Positions 36,000 through 44,337 of a stretch of DNA of 64,000 bases are shown here, in pieces. Source of the DNA: Nostoc sphaeroides. Its GTDB lineage: Bacteria; Cyanobacteriota; Cyanobacteriia; Cyanobacteriales; Nostocaceae. A model generated the notes under the pieces. It saw nothing but the letters and a program-made list of their open reading frames with translations. It was not told the DNA's origin and searched no databases. The stretch lies in assembly GCF_003443655.1 (NCBI RefSeq), contig NZ_CP031941.1:5419001-5483000 (forward strand), given 5' to 3'. Both the position numbers and the translations under genes were made by a program. Numbering within the stretch: position 1 is the first letter of the stretch; each line of letters starts with the position of its first letter.

Positions 36000-36452
36000 A
36001 AGAGCTGATTCATAAAGAAAATCTTAAGGAAACTAAAATCATTACTAGGTCTGAGTTTCAGCGAATAAATGTATTACTGGCTCAAATTCCTGAAACGCCT
36101 ACAAGACAAGTACTTTACTTGAGTTTACAAATTAGCTCTGAGAGTGATAGATTCTCCTAACAGCCAAGTGGCAAAGTCACTGGAGAAAGTTTCAGCAAGG
36201 AACTTACAAACGTTATCGAACATTAAAAGATTTTATCACCTGTAGGCTAGCCCGTCGTAGACATCGCTCTAAAATTGGTGCAATGATGCAAGTTACAATC
36301 GAAAACTATGGCCTAGTAACTTTGTTACTTGAAAAAGAAGCAATTTAAGTATATACACTAAAATGATGAATAACAGTAGCCTTTAGACCGTGGTGTTCTA
36401 ATTGATGAGAGAATATTAAATTAACCATCATAAAAGTTTAAATTCAGTCATC

Positions 36453-36794
36453 ATGGCGAAAATCCAGTTTTCTAGAGGTCTTGACGAAGAAGTAACTCCA
36501 GAGGTGCGCTTGACGCGATCGCGCACTGGTGACAGTGGTACAGCGACGTTTATTTTTACGAATCCAAAGATTTTAGATCAAGGTAGCACCGAAGATATTA
36601 CCGGGATGTACCTGATTGACCAAGAAGGAGAGATAATTACCCGTGAAGTTAAAGCTAAATTTATCAACGGGAAACCGGAAGCATTAGAAGCACTTTATAT
36701 AATGAAATCTCCCCAAGAATGGGAGCGCTTCATGCGCTTTATGGAGCGGTATGCTGAAGAAAACGATCTGGGACTGAGCAAAAATGAGGCATAG
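36453..36794 (+). CDS. psb28: Photosystem II assembly protein Psb28
   Basis: 113-residue soluble protein that binds the PSII core (CP47 precursor complex) during assembly and is absent from mature PSII. It shows the family start AKIQFSRGLDEEVTPEVRLT, then GTATFIFTNPKIL, DITGMYLIDQEGEI and WERFMRFMERYAEENDLGL. Complete, with an ATG in normal position. The moaB/mog-type gene follows 80 bases later on the same strand but is unrelated in function. Confidence 0.97.
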   Translation: MAKIQFSRGLDEEVTPEVRLTRSRTGDSGTATFIFTNPKILDQGSTEDITGMYLIDQEGEIITREVKAKFINGKPEALEALYIMKSPQEWERFMRFMERYAEENDLGLSKNEA

Positions 36795-36874
36795 AGCATA
36801 GAGCATTGGGCATAGGCACGGTAATTGTTGTCATGCCCAATTATCCAAGATCACAAGTTCATGACTAAGCTATA

Positions 36875-37375
36875 ATGCCACAACCCCACCCAGACTCGCC
36901 TGAAATTACGGTAACTTGTGCCATAGTTACCGTCAGCGATACACGCACTTTTGAAACAGACAAAAGTGGCCAGCTAATTCAGCAATTACTCCTTGCTGCT
37001 AACCATGCTGTAGGAGCCTACACAATTATCAAAGATGAACCAACACAAATTCAAGAGCAGATAGCAAATCTAGGTAAAAGCTCAAATTTGAATGCTGTAA
37101 TTTTCAGTGGTGGTACAGGCATTGCACCAAGAGATACTACTTATGATGCCATTGAAAAGTTATTAGAGAAAACCTTACCGGGATTTGGTGAGTTATTCCG
37201 TTTTTTAAGTTATCAAGAAATTGGTTCGCGGGCGATCGCTTCTCGCGCTGTTGCTGGTGTTTATCAAGATAAATTAATTTTCTCGCTTCCTGGTTCCAGC
37301 AATGCTGTGCGGCTGGCGATGGAAAAATTGATTTTACCCGAACTGACTCACTTGGTAAGTCAAGTTTGTAATTAG
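36875..37375 (+). CDS. moaB: MoaB/MogA-family molybdopterin protein
   Basis: 166 residues of the MoCF-biosynthesis fold, which binds molybdopterin and adenylates it during molybdenum-cofactor synthesis. Signature segments: CAIVTVSDTRTFETDKSG near the N-terminus, VIFSGGTGIAPRDTTYDAI (the SGGTG loop), LPGFGELFRFLSYQEIGSRA and the FSLPGSSNAVRLA motif. The short length fits stand-alone MoaB/Mog rather than MoeA or gephyrin. A heptamer array begins at its stop codon. Confidence 0.9.
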   Translation: MPQPHPDSPEITVTCAIVTVSDTRTFETDKSGQLIQQLLLAANHAVGAYTIIKDEPTQIQEQIANLGKSSNLNAVIFSGGTGIAPRDTTYDAIEKLLEKTLPGFGELFRFLSYQEIGSRAIASRAVAGVYQDKLIFSLPGSSNAVRLAMEKLILPELTHLVSQVCN

Positions 37376-37402
37376 TCATTGGTCATTGGTCATTAGTCAT
37401 TA
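37372..37402. repeat. GTCATTG heptamer STRR
   Basis: Four GTCATTG/GTCATTA units starting at the stop codon of the moaB/mog gene. Confidence 0.8.
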
Positions 37403-37648
37403 GTATCAAAAAGCACGAATGTTTGTGAAGAACTACTAATAACTAATAACTTCGATTTTCCCCATGTCTAAAGCCATCGGCTCTCCACAGCGCAAAGACT
37501 TTGGTAAAATGAGCAGGTTTGAGATAGTTACTATAAAAAGTTTTGTAAAACTAAGGCATAAGTCACTAAAATCATCCTTTTTATACTTACATTTTTAGGG
37601 TATCAAGAATTATAGTGAAACGGATAAAATTTTAATATAAGATCAGCA

Positions 37649-39400
37649 ATGGAGCCTATTTACTGGAATTGCATAATTGCTCACGGCATCACTGCATTTT
37701 CCTACTTTGGCATCCCCATAGTAATAGGGGTTTTCTTTGCCAAAACTAAGGCAACCATCCCGAATAAGTTTTGGCTAGCCTTTTTCTTATCAGGTGGATT
37801 CGTACTATTTTGCGGATTTCATCACTTTCTGGCGATCTTTGAGTCACATCTGGCAGTGTCGCTGCTGCACTTATGCGTACTTGATCTAATGGCGCTTGTT
37901 TCCTTGTGTGCCTTACTCTACCTAATGCCAATCGCTTATCAAATTATAGAGGCGATCGCCAAATCTCAAGAAGATAGCCGCGAACTTCAACGCAGCCAGC
38001 AGATGCAACGGCTATTTCTAGATCAGGGGCCGTTTTGTGCCTATATCAAAGATGAGCAATCTAGAGTGCTTTATTATAACCAGGAACTACAATCTAGATT
38101 TTCGGTAGATTCACAAGAATGGTTGGGGAAAGCTGATAGTGAATTCTTGGCAGATCCAGAAGAGGGACGGCGGGTTATGGAAAACGATCAAATCGTTTTG
38201 AAGACTCTACGCCCCTTAAAGCTGATTGAAGAGGTTAAAATACCTGGTAGCGATCAGCCGTGCTACTGGCTATCGTTTAAGTTTCCTTTTAGCGATGGCG
38301 CAACGGGCGCTTGCCGCATCGGTGGCATTAGTATCGATATTACAGAATCTATAGAAGCACAGCGATCGCTCACCGAGCTAAATCGGCAGCTAGAAGAAAA
38401 AACACTGAAATTAGAAGCAAAAAAACGAGAACTTATATATCTCTCAGATATGGCGGATATGCTTTATTCCTGCGAGTCTGAAGATGAGTTATATAAAGTG
38501 ATCGCTTTAACCTGTTCTCAGCTGTTTCCTAATATGAGTGGTTGTATATTTATAATTGCTAATTCTAAGAATTATGTTCAAATGAATAGTTTTTGGGGAG
38601 ATGAGAGAACTAGTAAAGAAATATTTTCCCTATCTGAATGTTGGGCATTGCGGAGAGGAAAATTAAACCTTTTATCGCCTCATAATTCAGGACTAATATG
38701 CAATCACTTAAAAGAGCCTGTTAGCGGCACACATTTATGTGTTCCATTGTTTGGACAAGGCGAAGTAATTGGTATTTTACATATCTATGCGTCTGAAGAA
38801 ATCAATCCAGAAGCTCAACAAATTACTGAGATTATTGCTAGAACCTTAGCCATTGCACTAAATAATCTATCGATAAAACAACGTCTAACCTATGATAGCT
38901 TGCGGGATGGAATGACCCAACTATTCAATCAAAACTATTTGCAAACCATGATGGAACAGAGGCTAGCAGAGGCTGAACGGTCGGGGCAATCGGTTAGTGT
39001 TGTTTTCCTTGATATCGATAACTTCAAATCTTACAACTCGCGCTATGGGCATTTGACTGCCAACATTGTTCTCCAGGGATTAGCAAAACTGCTATTAAAA
39101 TCTATTCGCTCCTTTGACATTGCTTGCAGATGGGGTGGTGAAGAATTTGTGATTGTGATGCCTAATATGACACTGGAAAACCTTAGGAAGCGAGTAGAAC
39201 AACTTAGGATAGATGTTCAACAAATGCAATTGAGGGACGGCGATCGCATTCTCGAAGGCATTACCGCTTCTTTTGGAATAGCTGTATCAGAACCAGGGAT
39301 TACAGTTAAGGATTTTCTGAATCGGGCAAATCAAGCGATGCTTGAGGCCAAGCGAACAGGGAAGAATCGGGTTATAGAATATGTAAACAGTTATTATTAA
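37649..39400 (+). CDS. Membrane diguanylate cyclase with ethylene-receptor-like sensor, PAS and GAF domains
   Basis: 583 residues. Three N-terminal helices (about 8-31, 41-64, 70-99) resemble the ethylene-binding domain of ETR1: AFSYFGIPI matches its first-helix motif, and CGFHH (Cys55, His59) matches the copper-ligand Cys-x3-His pair. The residue at the ETR1 Asp25 position is His12. A PAS domain (about 117-235), a coiled linker, a GAF domain (about 265-410) and a GGDEF domain follow. The catalytic motif is GGEEF in CRWGGEEFVIVMP, and an inhibitory RxxD site (RSFD) lies five residues before it. There is no EAL domain. It should make cyclic di-GMP in response to a ligand; ethylene or copper-dependent sensing is inferred. 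Confidence 0.87.
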   Translation: MEPIYWNCIIAHGITAFSYFGIPIVIGVFFAKTKATIPNKFWLAFFLSGGFVLFCGFHHFLAIFESHLAVSLLHLCVLDLMALVSLCALLYLMPIAYQIIEAIAKSQEDSRELQRSQQMQRLFLDQGPFCAYIKDEQSRVLYYNQELQSRFSVDSQEWLGKADSEFLADPEEGRRVMENDQIVLKTLRPLKLIEEVKIPGSDQPCYWLSFKFPFSDGATGACRIGGISIDITESIEAQRSLTELNRQLEEKTLKLEAKKRELIYLSDMADMLYSCESEDELYKVIALTCSQLFPNMSGCIFIIANSKNYVQMNSFWGDERTSKEIFSLSECWALRRGKLNLLSPHNSGLICNHLKEPVSGTHLCVPLFGQGEVIGILHIYASEEINPEAQQITEIIARTLAIALNNLSIKQRLTYDSLRDGMTQLFNQNYLQTMMEQRLAEAERSGQSVSVVFLDIDNFKSYNSRYGHLTANIVLQGLAKLLLKSIRSFDIACRWGGEEFVIVMPNMTLENLRKRVEQLRIDVQQMQLRDGDRILEGITASFGIAVSEPGITVKDFLNRANQAMLEAKRTGKNRVIEYVNSYY

Positions 39401-39432
39401 TTCATAATTCTTCTTCAAGAATTATGAAAATT

Positions 39433-39575
39433 GTAGGTTGGGTTAAGCAAAGCGCAACCCAACAAAGTCTCGAAATGTTGGGTTTCGTTTCTCAAACGCC
39501 ACTTGCTACCCTGCGGGAACGCTAAGAGCGAACAAGTGGGGAAACCCGCAAGGGCGCTGTGGCTCCCCAACCTAC
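39433..39575. repeat. GTAGGTTGGGTT inverted-repeat element, expanded copy
   Basis: Ends gtaggttgggtt and ccccaacctac; internal gcaacccaac and gttgggtttcg pairs plus an extra palindromic stretch (gccacttgctaccctgcggg). Flanked by ttcatgaattatt-type sequence. Confidence 0.7.
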
Positions 39576-39686
39576 ACATTTCAAGGTTTTTAGCGCTAAC
39601 CCAAGCGTACTAATTCATAATTCTTGAAGAAGAATTCAGCTATTCTGAATTCTGACTCCTGACTCATGAATTCTGTTCGATAAAAA

Positions 39687-39713
39687 ACAACTCCCTGGAG
39701 ATGTGGGAGTTGT
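39687..39713 (-). terminator. Terminator of mraY
   Basis: Stem ACAACTCCC / GGGAGTTGT with a 9-base loop. Read on the minus strand it ends in TTTTTT, 35 bases after the mraY stop. Confidence 0.85.
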
Positions 39714-39747
39714 CATTTTGTATTGAACTATTTTCTCAAAACATGAT

Positions 39748-40851
39748 TCAGAATGGAGCGATTGCCAAGCAAATGGCAGCCAAAATAGCAGCGATGACAT
39801 AAAATACTCCAACCACTTGCAATTCTGACCAGCCAGTGAGTTCTAAATGATGGTGTAAGGGTGCCATTTTGAAGAGGCGCTTGCCTTTGCCATCGGGGCC
39901 TTTGGTGGCTTTGTAATAACTTACCTGTGCCATCACCGAAAGGGTTTCTACGAAGAAAATACCACTGAGAATGAACAGAGCTACTAGGGTGTTTGTCAAT
40001 AGGGCTACAGCCGCTAAAGCGCCGCCCAGTGCTAAAGAACCAGTATCTCCCATGAAAACGCGGGCTGGGTTACGATTATGGGCTAAGAAACCTAAGCAGC
40101 CACCACTTAACGCAGCACAGAAAACCATCAAACCTGGTGCTGTTGGGGCGACTAAAGCACCTAATGCCAAAAGTGCGATCGCTACTGTTCCTGCTGCCAA
40201 GCCATCAATACCATCTGTTAAATTAGTCGCATTACTTTCTGCAACTAGTACAAAACCGGCTAAAGGCCAAAAGAGGAATCCTAAGGGTAGTGTGAAGCTA
40301 ACCCAAGGTAAAGCAATATTTGTAATATTAGAAGGTTGATTAAACATCAGCCATAGACAAAACACAGCCGCAAAACCTACTTGCAAAGCTAGTTTCGTTT
40401 GGGGAGATATACCTTTATTTGATTTACGGCGCAGAATTTGCCAATCATCGAGCCAGCCAATCAATCCATAGCTGATTGTCAAAGCCGAAACTGCAAGCAC
40501 GTCTGTAGCAAAGTTAGACAATATGCAGGCAATTATCACACCTACAGGGATAAAAAATATACCTCCCATTGTTGGCGTGCCTGCCTTTTTTAGATGGGCT
40601 TGGGGGCCATCTTCACGAATTATTTGTCCAGTTTTGAGCGCTTGAAGTAGGGGTATTACCCAATAGCCCACGGCACCTGAACCCAACGCACACAAAAGTA
40701 GTGGCAGGGTTAATGACATACTTTGCCAGGGTAGCCTACTGGCCATCGAATCCAATAAAAATGCTGTTGTAGCTAGCCCTACGGTTAATAAAGAGGCTAG
40801 AGCGATTCCAGAAATATTTAAACCTTGGTCAGGAGATAGTTTAGCGTCCAC
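39748..40851 (-). CDS. mraY: MraY, phospho-MurNAc-pentapeptide translocase
   Basis: 367-residue polytopic membrane enzyme that makes lipid I in peptidoglycan synthesis. Visible motifs: KKAGTPTMGGIFFIPVGV, the Asp-rich SNATNLTDGIDGLAAG, FMGDTGSLALGGALAA and the His motif APLHHHLELTGWSE. About ten membrane helices. Complete; the N-terminal 40 residues are the usual cyanobacterial extension. It runs convergently to the GGDEF gene and has its own terminator. Confidence 0.97.
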   Translation of the reverse strand: MDAKLSPDQGLNISGIALASLLTVGLATTAFLLDSMASRLPWQSMSLTLPLLLCALGSGAVGYWVIPLLQALKTGQIIREDGPQAHLKKAGTPTMGGIFFIPVGVIIACILSNFATDVLAVSALTISYGLIGWLDDWQILRRKSNKGISPQTKLALQVGFAAVFCLWLMFNQPSNITNIALPWVSFTLPLGFLFWPLAGFVLVAESNATNLTDGIDGLAAGTVAIALLALGALVAPTAPGLMVFCAALSGGCLGFLAHNRNPARVFMGDTGSLALGGALAAVALLTNTLVALFILSGIFFVETLSVMAQVSYYKATKGPDGKGKRLFKMAPLHHHLELTGWSELQVVGVFYVIAAILAAICLAIAPF

Positions 40852-41067
40852 AAAAGTTTCCCTTCACTCCACACATATAAAATTCAATATCAGCAACTAA
40901 GGATACTACCAAGTCCTTAGCACAGCACACCGGAAATAAACATACCATTTCAAATGGCGCAAAAGCGCCGAATCGGATTCTTTGACTTTTGACTTTTAAC
41001 TTTTTTACCCTGAGCGAAGCCGAAGGGTAACTTTTGACTTCCGCCTTACGGTACTAGCCTGAAAAGG

Positions 41068-41304
41068 CTAATCCTCGGCGATTCCTATATCGTCATCATC
41101 ATCAAGGTCGTAGCCAATCCCATCTTCTATACCCATTAGGGAGTCTATTTCTACTTCGTCATTTTGAAAATCCGGTTCGTGAACGTCACGCGCGATAATC
41201 CGGTCGTTGGTTTGCAACCAGTCCAACAAAGAGGACTCTGGTTTTAAGGGGATGACATCAGCTCGCTGATTACGGGGTACTTCACGTAATGGAGAGTTCA
41301 ACAT
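41068..41304 (-). CDS. DUF3134-type small acidic protein
   Basis: 78 residues beginning MLNSPLREVPRNQRADVIPL and continuing SSLLDWLQTNDRIIARD, a pattern I associate with the cyanobacterial DUF3134 family. The C-terminus is strongly acidic (YDLDDDDDIGIAED). No signal or membrane segment. Function is unknown. The gene stands alone upstream of mraY on the same strand, 216 bases away with repeat sequence between. Confidence 0.75.
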   Translation of the reverse strand: MLNSPLREVPRNQRADVIPLKPESSLLDWLQTNDRIIARDVHEPDFQNDEVEIDSLMGIEDGIGYDLDDDDDIGIAED

Positions 41305-41546
41305 ATCGAGGAGGACAAGAAAAGGTTTACGTAAGTTGACATTTAGAGTCTATCACTTGGCACGGATTTATTTAGTTATCTTTTCAACGCTTTAATTGAT
41401 AAATCCGCATTCAGATAGAAATTTTTTATTTAATAGGCATAAGGCTTATGTCAAGCGATTTAGTAGTAATTTTTATGGCTTTACACATAGGTCATGAATA
41501 TCTTGTTTATGCTGATGGAAAGGACTGATTTTTGAGGTGACAGGCG

Positions 41547-42131
41547 ATGAGCAAAAAAGCGGCTCTAATAGATGCGATCGTTGGGACAAATCGCGGTCTA
41601 CTGGCGACTGAGCTACAGAAACAGGTTATCTTAGCTGCGATCGCCAATTTAGAAGATTTTAATCCTACACCCCATCCGGTAGAAGCTAGTAATTTGCTAG
41701 ATGGTAATTGGCGATTACTATACACCACCAGCAAGGCTCTTTTAAACTTAGATGGTCTACCTTTGTGCAAACTGGGTCAAATCTATCAGTGTATCCGGGT
41801 GGATACTGCCAGTGTTTACAACATAGCTGAGATTTATGGCTTACCTTATTTGTCAGGATTAGTTAGCGTTGCTGCTAAATTTGAGCCAGTTTCAGGTCGG
41901 CGTGTCCAAGTAAAATTTGAGCGGTCTATTATCGGCTTACAACGTTTAATAGAATACAATTCTCCGGTAACTTTTATCCAACAAATTGAAGCAGGTAGAA
42001 AATTTCCCGCAATTGATTTTGCAATCAAGAGTGATAAACAGCAAGGCTGGTTAGATATCACCTATATAGATAACGATCTGCGGATTGGCAGAGGTAACGA
42101 GGGAAGTGTGTTTGTCTTAACTAAAACATAA
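41547..42131 (+). CDS. PAP/fibrillin-family lipid-associated protein
   Basis: 194 residues of the plastoglobulin/fibrillin (PAP) family, lipid-binding proteins of thylakoids and plastoglobules that are linked to photosystem protection. The family blocks are present: KKAALIDAIVGTNRGL, NLLDGNWRLLYTTSKALL, the YNIAEIYGLPYLSGLVSVAA strand region and the C-terminal WLDITYIDNDLRIGRGNEGS. No signal peptide, as usual for the cyanobacterial forms. Upstream is an AT-rich 240-base gap holding the divergent DUF3134 gene promoter. Confidence 0.9.
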   Translation: MSKKAALIDAIVGTNRGLLATELQKQVILAAIANLEDFNPTPHPVEASNLLDGNWRLLYTTSKALLNLDGLPLCKLGQIYQCIRVDTASVYNIAEIYGLPYLSGLVSVAAKFEPVSGRRVQVKFERSIIGLQRLIEYNSPVTFIQQIEAGRKFPAIDFAIKSDKQQGWLDITYIDNDLRIGRGNEGSVFVLTKT

Positions 42132-42445
42132 GCTTCTACAAAATAAACGCTTGCGAACGAAGGTACACTATAACGTGTGCCTTGTCAAGTAGGTTATAAT
42201 ACTGTTTTTTGGGGAATGGGGAGTAGGGAATGGGGGAGATAAGGGAGGTGAGGGAGATGAGGGAGAAAGAATAATTAATATTCAATCCCAATTCCCACTC
42301 CCCACTCCCCACTCCCTACTCCCTACTGCCTACTCCCAATTCAGACAAATAACTTAACAAAGACTCTTGCTGCTACCTTCAGGTTGTAGAGTGAAATCAA
42401 TTAGCCCTCTAGATTGGCAATTGATAACTAAAAGGGAAAATAATC
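42132..42445. other. psaE leader with heptamer-type repeats
   Basis: gggaatggggagtaggg tract at 42215-42265 and its inverse cccactccccactcccc / tactccctactgc at 42290-42340; the two can pair into a long hairpin. The last 90 bases before psaE are free of repeats and hold its promoter and ribosome site. Confidence 0.6.
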
Positions 42446-42661
42446 ATGGTTCAACGTGGTTCTAAAGTACGTATTCTCCGCCCTGAATCCTACTGGTTTC
42501 AGGATTTAGGAACTGTGGCTTCCATTGACCAAAGCGGCATCAAATACCCTGTAATTGTCCGCTTTGAAAAGGTCAATTACTCTGGTATCAATACCAACAA
42601 CTTTGCCCAGGATGAATTAGTCGAGGTTGAAGCACCAAAGGCTAAAGCACCTAAAAAATAG
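42446..42661 (+). CDS. psaE: Photosystem I subunit IV
   Basis: 71-residue SH3-fold stromal subunit of photosystem I that helps dock ferredoxin and supports cyclic electron flow. The near-invariant sequence MVQRGSKVRILRPESYWFQD, then GTVASIDQSGIKYPVIVRF and NYSGINTNNFAQDEL is present, followed by a short Lys/Ala-rich tail. Single gene with its own promoter region; no other psa gene is adjacent, as is usual. Confidence 0.98.
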   Translation: MVQRGSKVRILRPESYWFQDLGTVASIDQSGIKYPVIVRFEKVNYSGINTNNFAQDELVEVEAPKAKAPKK

Positions 42662-42911
42662 CAGCAAAGCTACAAGGGGCTTGTTTGATGCGATGATGAA
42701 GGGTAGTCTGAAGTCTGAAGTATGAAGTCTGAAAATTTCAGTTCATTCATCTTTCACCCAAGCCTACCCTAATCTATGAGAAGCTGCCCTGCGGGTATTT
42801 ACGGTTTCTCTTGGGTAGTAATACAAGCTATTACGGCTGTGTAAGTTACTACCCCATCCATTATTTATTCAACGCCCAAGTACATCAAAATTGCTTGCTT
42901 AATCAGTTTGA

Positions 42912-43817
42912 ATGCCTGAACTGCCTGAAGTTGAAACAGTCCGAAGGGGCCTAAATCAATTGACCCTTAACCAAGAAATTACGGGTGGAGATGTGTTGCT
43001 CGATCGCACCATCGCCTACCCGTTTTCTGTTGGTGAGTTTGTTGATGGAATTAAAACGAATGCGTACCCCTCCGGGGTTGGCGCAGCCATCGCTACTTGG
43101 CATCGTCGCGGTAAATATCTCCTCGCCGAATTCTCCCCCACTTCTCCCTCATCCTCCTCATCTTCCTCTTCATCAACCGGCTGGCTAGGGGTTCATCTGC
43201 GAATGACCGGTCAACTACTATGGGTGCATCGAGATGAACCATTACATAAGCACACGCGGGTTAGATTATTCTTTGGGGAACAGCAGGAATTACGCTTTGT
43301 TGATCAGCGTACCTTCGGGAAAATGTGGTGGGTTCCGCCTGGTGTTGCTGTAGAAAGTATTATGACTGGTTTGGCAACACTGGCAGCAGATCCATTTTCA
43401 CCGGAATTCACTGTCGAGTATTTAGCAAGCAAACTCCAAAACCGCCGCCGTCCGATTAAGACTGCGTTACTTGATCAATCGGTGGTGGCGGGATTAGGTA
43501 ACATTTATGCTGATGAAGCCCTGTTTAAGAGTGGAATTTTACCTGAAACTTTGTGTATAGATTTGCAGCTAAAGCAAATTGAGCGTTTGCGAACAGCGAT
43601 AATTCAAGTTTTAGAAACCAGCATTGAGGCTGGCGGTACGACTTTTAGTAATTTCTTAAGTGTTAAGGGTGTCAATGGCAATTATGGTGGTGTTGCCTGG
43701 GTTTATAACCGCGCTGGAAAACCCTGTCGAGTTTGTGATACTCCAATTATGCGGATTAGGTTAGCTGGGCGATCTAGTCACTTTTGCCCACAGTGTCAAA
43801 CAGGAGAGACGCGATGA
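42912..43817 (+). CDS. mutM: MutM/Fpg, formamidopyrimidine-DNA glycosylase
   Basis: 301-residue base-excision-repair enzyme for oxidised purines. The catalytic N-terminal PELPEVETVRRGL (Pro after Met), the helix-two-turn-helix VAGLGNIYADEALF and the C-terminal zinc finger CRVCDTPI...FCPQCQ are all present. At about 77-90 a poly-Ser insert (SPSSSSSSSSST) sits in the beta-sandwich of the N-terminal domain, encoded by a tcatcctcc-type low-complexity tract. The final residues GETR and the stop come from the first unit of a 29-bp tandem repeat array. Confidence 0.95.
   Translation: MPELPEVETVRRGLNQLTLNQEITGGDVLLDRTIAYPFSVGEFVDGIKTNAYPSGVGAAIATWHRRGKYLLAEFSPTSPSSSSSSSSSTGWLGVHLRMTGQLLWVHRDEPLHKHTRVRLFFGEQQELRFVDQRTFGKMWWVPPGVAVESIMTGLATLAADPFSPEFTVEYLASKLQNRRRPIKTALLDQSVVAGLGNIYADEALFKSGILPETLCIDLQLKQIERLRTAIIQVLETSIEAGGTTFSNFLSVKGVNGNYGGVAWVYNRAGKPCRVCDTPIMRIRLAGRSSHFCPQCQTGETR
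43138..43180. repeat. Low-complexity serine-coding tract in mutM
   Basis: cacttctccctcatcctcct and following tcttcctcttcatc. The composition matches intergenic ctcatctccct tracts elsewhere in the window; it encodes nine consecutive Ser. Confidence 0.75.
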
Positions 43818-43941
43818 ATCGCGTCTGTACAAGAGAGAGGCGATGAATCGCGTCTGTACAAGAGAGAGGCGATGAATCGCGTCTGTACAGGAGAGAGGCG
43901 ATGAATCGCGTCTGTACAGGAGAGAGGCGATTAATCGTACA
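43806..43941. repeat. 29-bp tandem repeat array, 4.6 units
   Basis: Units starting GAGAGGCGATGAATCGCG and ending CTGTACAAGA at 43806, 43835, 43864, 43893 and a partial at 43922. Each contains the palindrome gcgatgaatcgc. There is no spacer, so it is not a CRISPR. The first unit contains the mutM stop codon. Confidence 0.9.
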
Positions 43942-44016
43942 AGAGTTAGGAGTTTTTAGCTCGGAAGTCTTTTAAAATGCGGATAAGTCTAATCTAGAAA
44001 TTTGAGAGGGGAATTC

Positions 44017-44232
44017 ATGGCAGTCAAAAAAGGAGATATGGTTCGCGCTATCCGCGAGAAACTGGAAAACAGTCTGGAAGCAAAAGCCAGTGATACTCGC
44101 TTTCCTTCTTATTTGTTTGACAGCAAGGGCGAAATTGTAGATATCAAAGGTGATTATGCCCTGATTAAGTTCGGGAAAGTGCCAACGCCAAATGTTTGGT
44201 TACGTGTGGATCAGCTTGAAGAGTTTAAATAA
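44017..44232 (+). CDS. ndhO: NAD(P)H dehydrogenase-1 subunit O
   Basis: 71-residue small peripheral subunit of the cyanobacterial NDH-1 complex, involved in cyclic electron flow. Sequence AVKKGDMVRAIREKLENSLE, TRFPSYLFDSKGEIVDIKGD, YALIKFGKVPTPNVWLRVDQ is the NdhO signature. I chose the ATG at 44017 because gagaggggaattc provides a ribosome site just before it; an upstream in-frame TTG at 44002 is less likely. A hairpin terminator follows the stop. Confidence 0.96.
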   Translation: MAVKKGDMVRAIREKLENSLEAKASDTRFPSYLFDSKGEIVDIKGDYALIKFGKVPTPNVWLRVDQLEEFK

Positions 44233-44240
44233 TTAAGCTC

Positions 44241-44268
44241 ATCCCACCCCTAAAAGGGGATGGGATTT
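44241..44268 (+). terminator. Terminator of ndhO
   Basis: Stem ATCCCACCCC / GGGGATGGGAT with loop TAAAA and one unpaired A, followed by TT, nine bases after the stop. Confidence 0.75.
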
Positions 44269-44272
44269 CACG

Positions 44273-44323
44273 TTAACTGTTAACAGTTAACAGTTAACAG
44301 TCAACCGTCAACCGTCAACAGTT
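44273..44323. repeat. GTTAACA/GTCAACC heptamer STRR
   Basis: About seven units of cagttaa/ccgtcaa type, ending 15 bases before the mdh start. Confidence 0.85.
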
Positions 44324-44337
44324 AAGTGAATTCTTGA

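Larger units (their letters stand above)
35591..36452. other. Repeat and gene-remnant region before psb28
   Basis: Contains a palindromic repeat after the GTPase gene, a cgttcccaggttccacctgg REP-type hairpin (35646-35670), the Rpn-family remnant at 35805-35999, and a degenerate stretch at 36000-36150 with traces of a coding frame (LLAQIPETPTRQVLYLSLQI) broken by stops. The last ~100 bases are the psb28 leader. Confidence 0.5.

Noticed and set aside
39971..40339. Plus-strand open frame of 122 codons inside mraY
   Set aside because: Fully antisense to a clear MraY gene; Lys/Ala/Pro-rich composition is that of an antisense shadow.
43806..43941. Regular 29-bp repeats that could suggest a CRISPR array
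   Set aside because: The units are directly adjacent without unique spacers, and no cas gene is near. The same holds for the 26-bp array at 21747-21824 and the heptamer array at 27987-28077.
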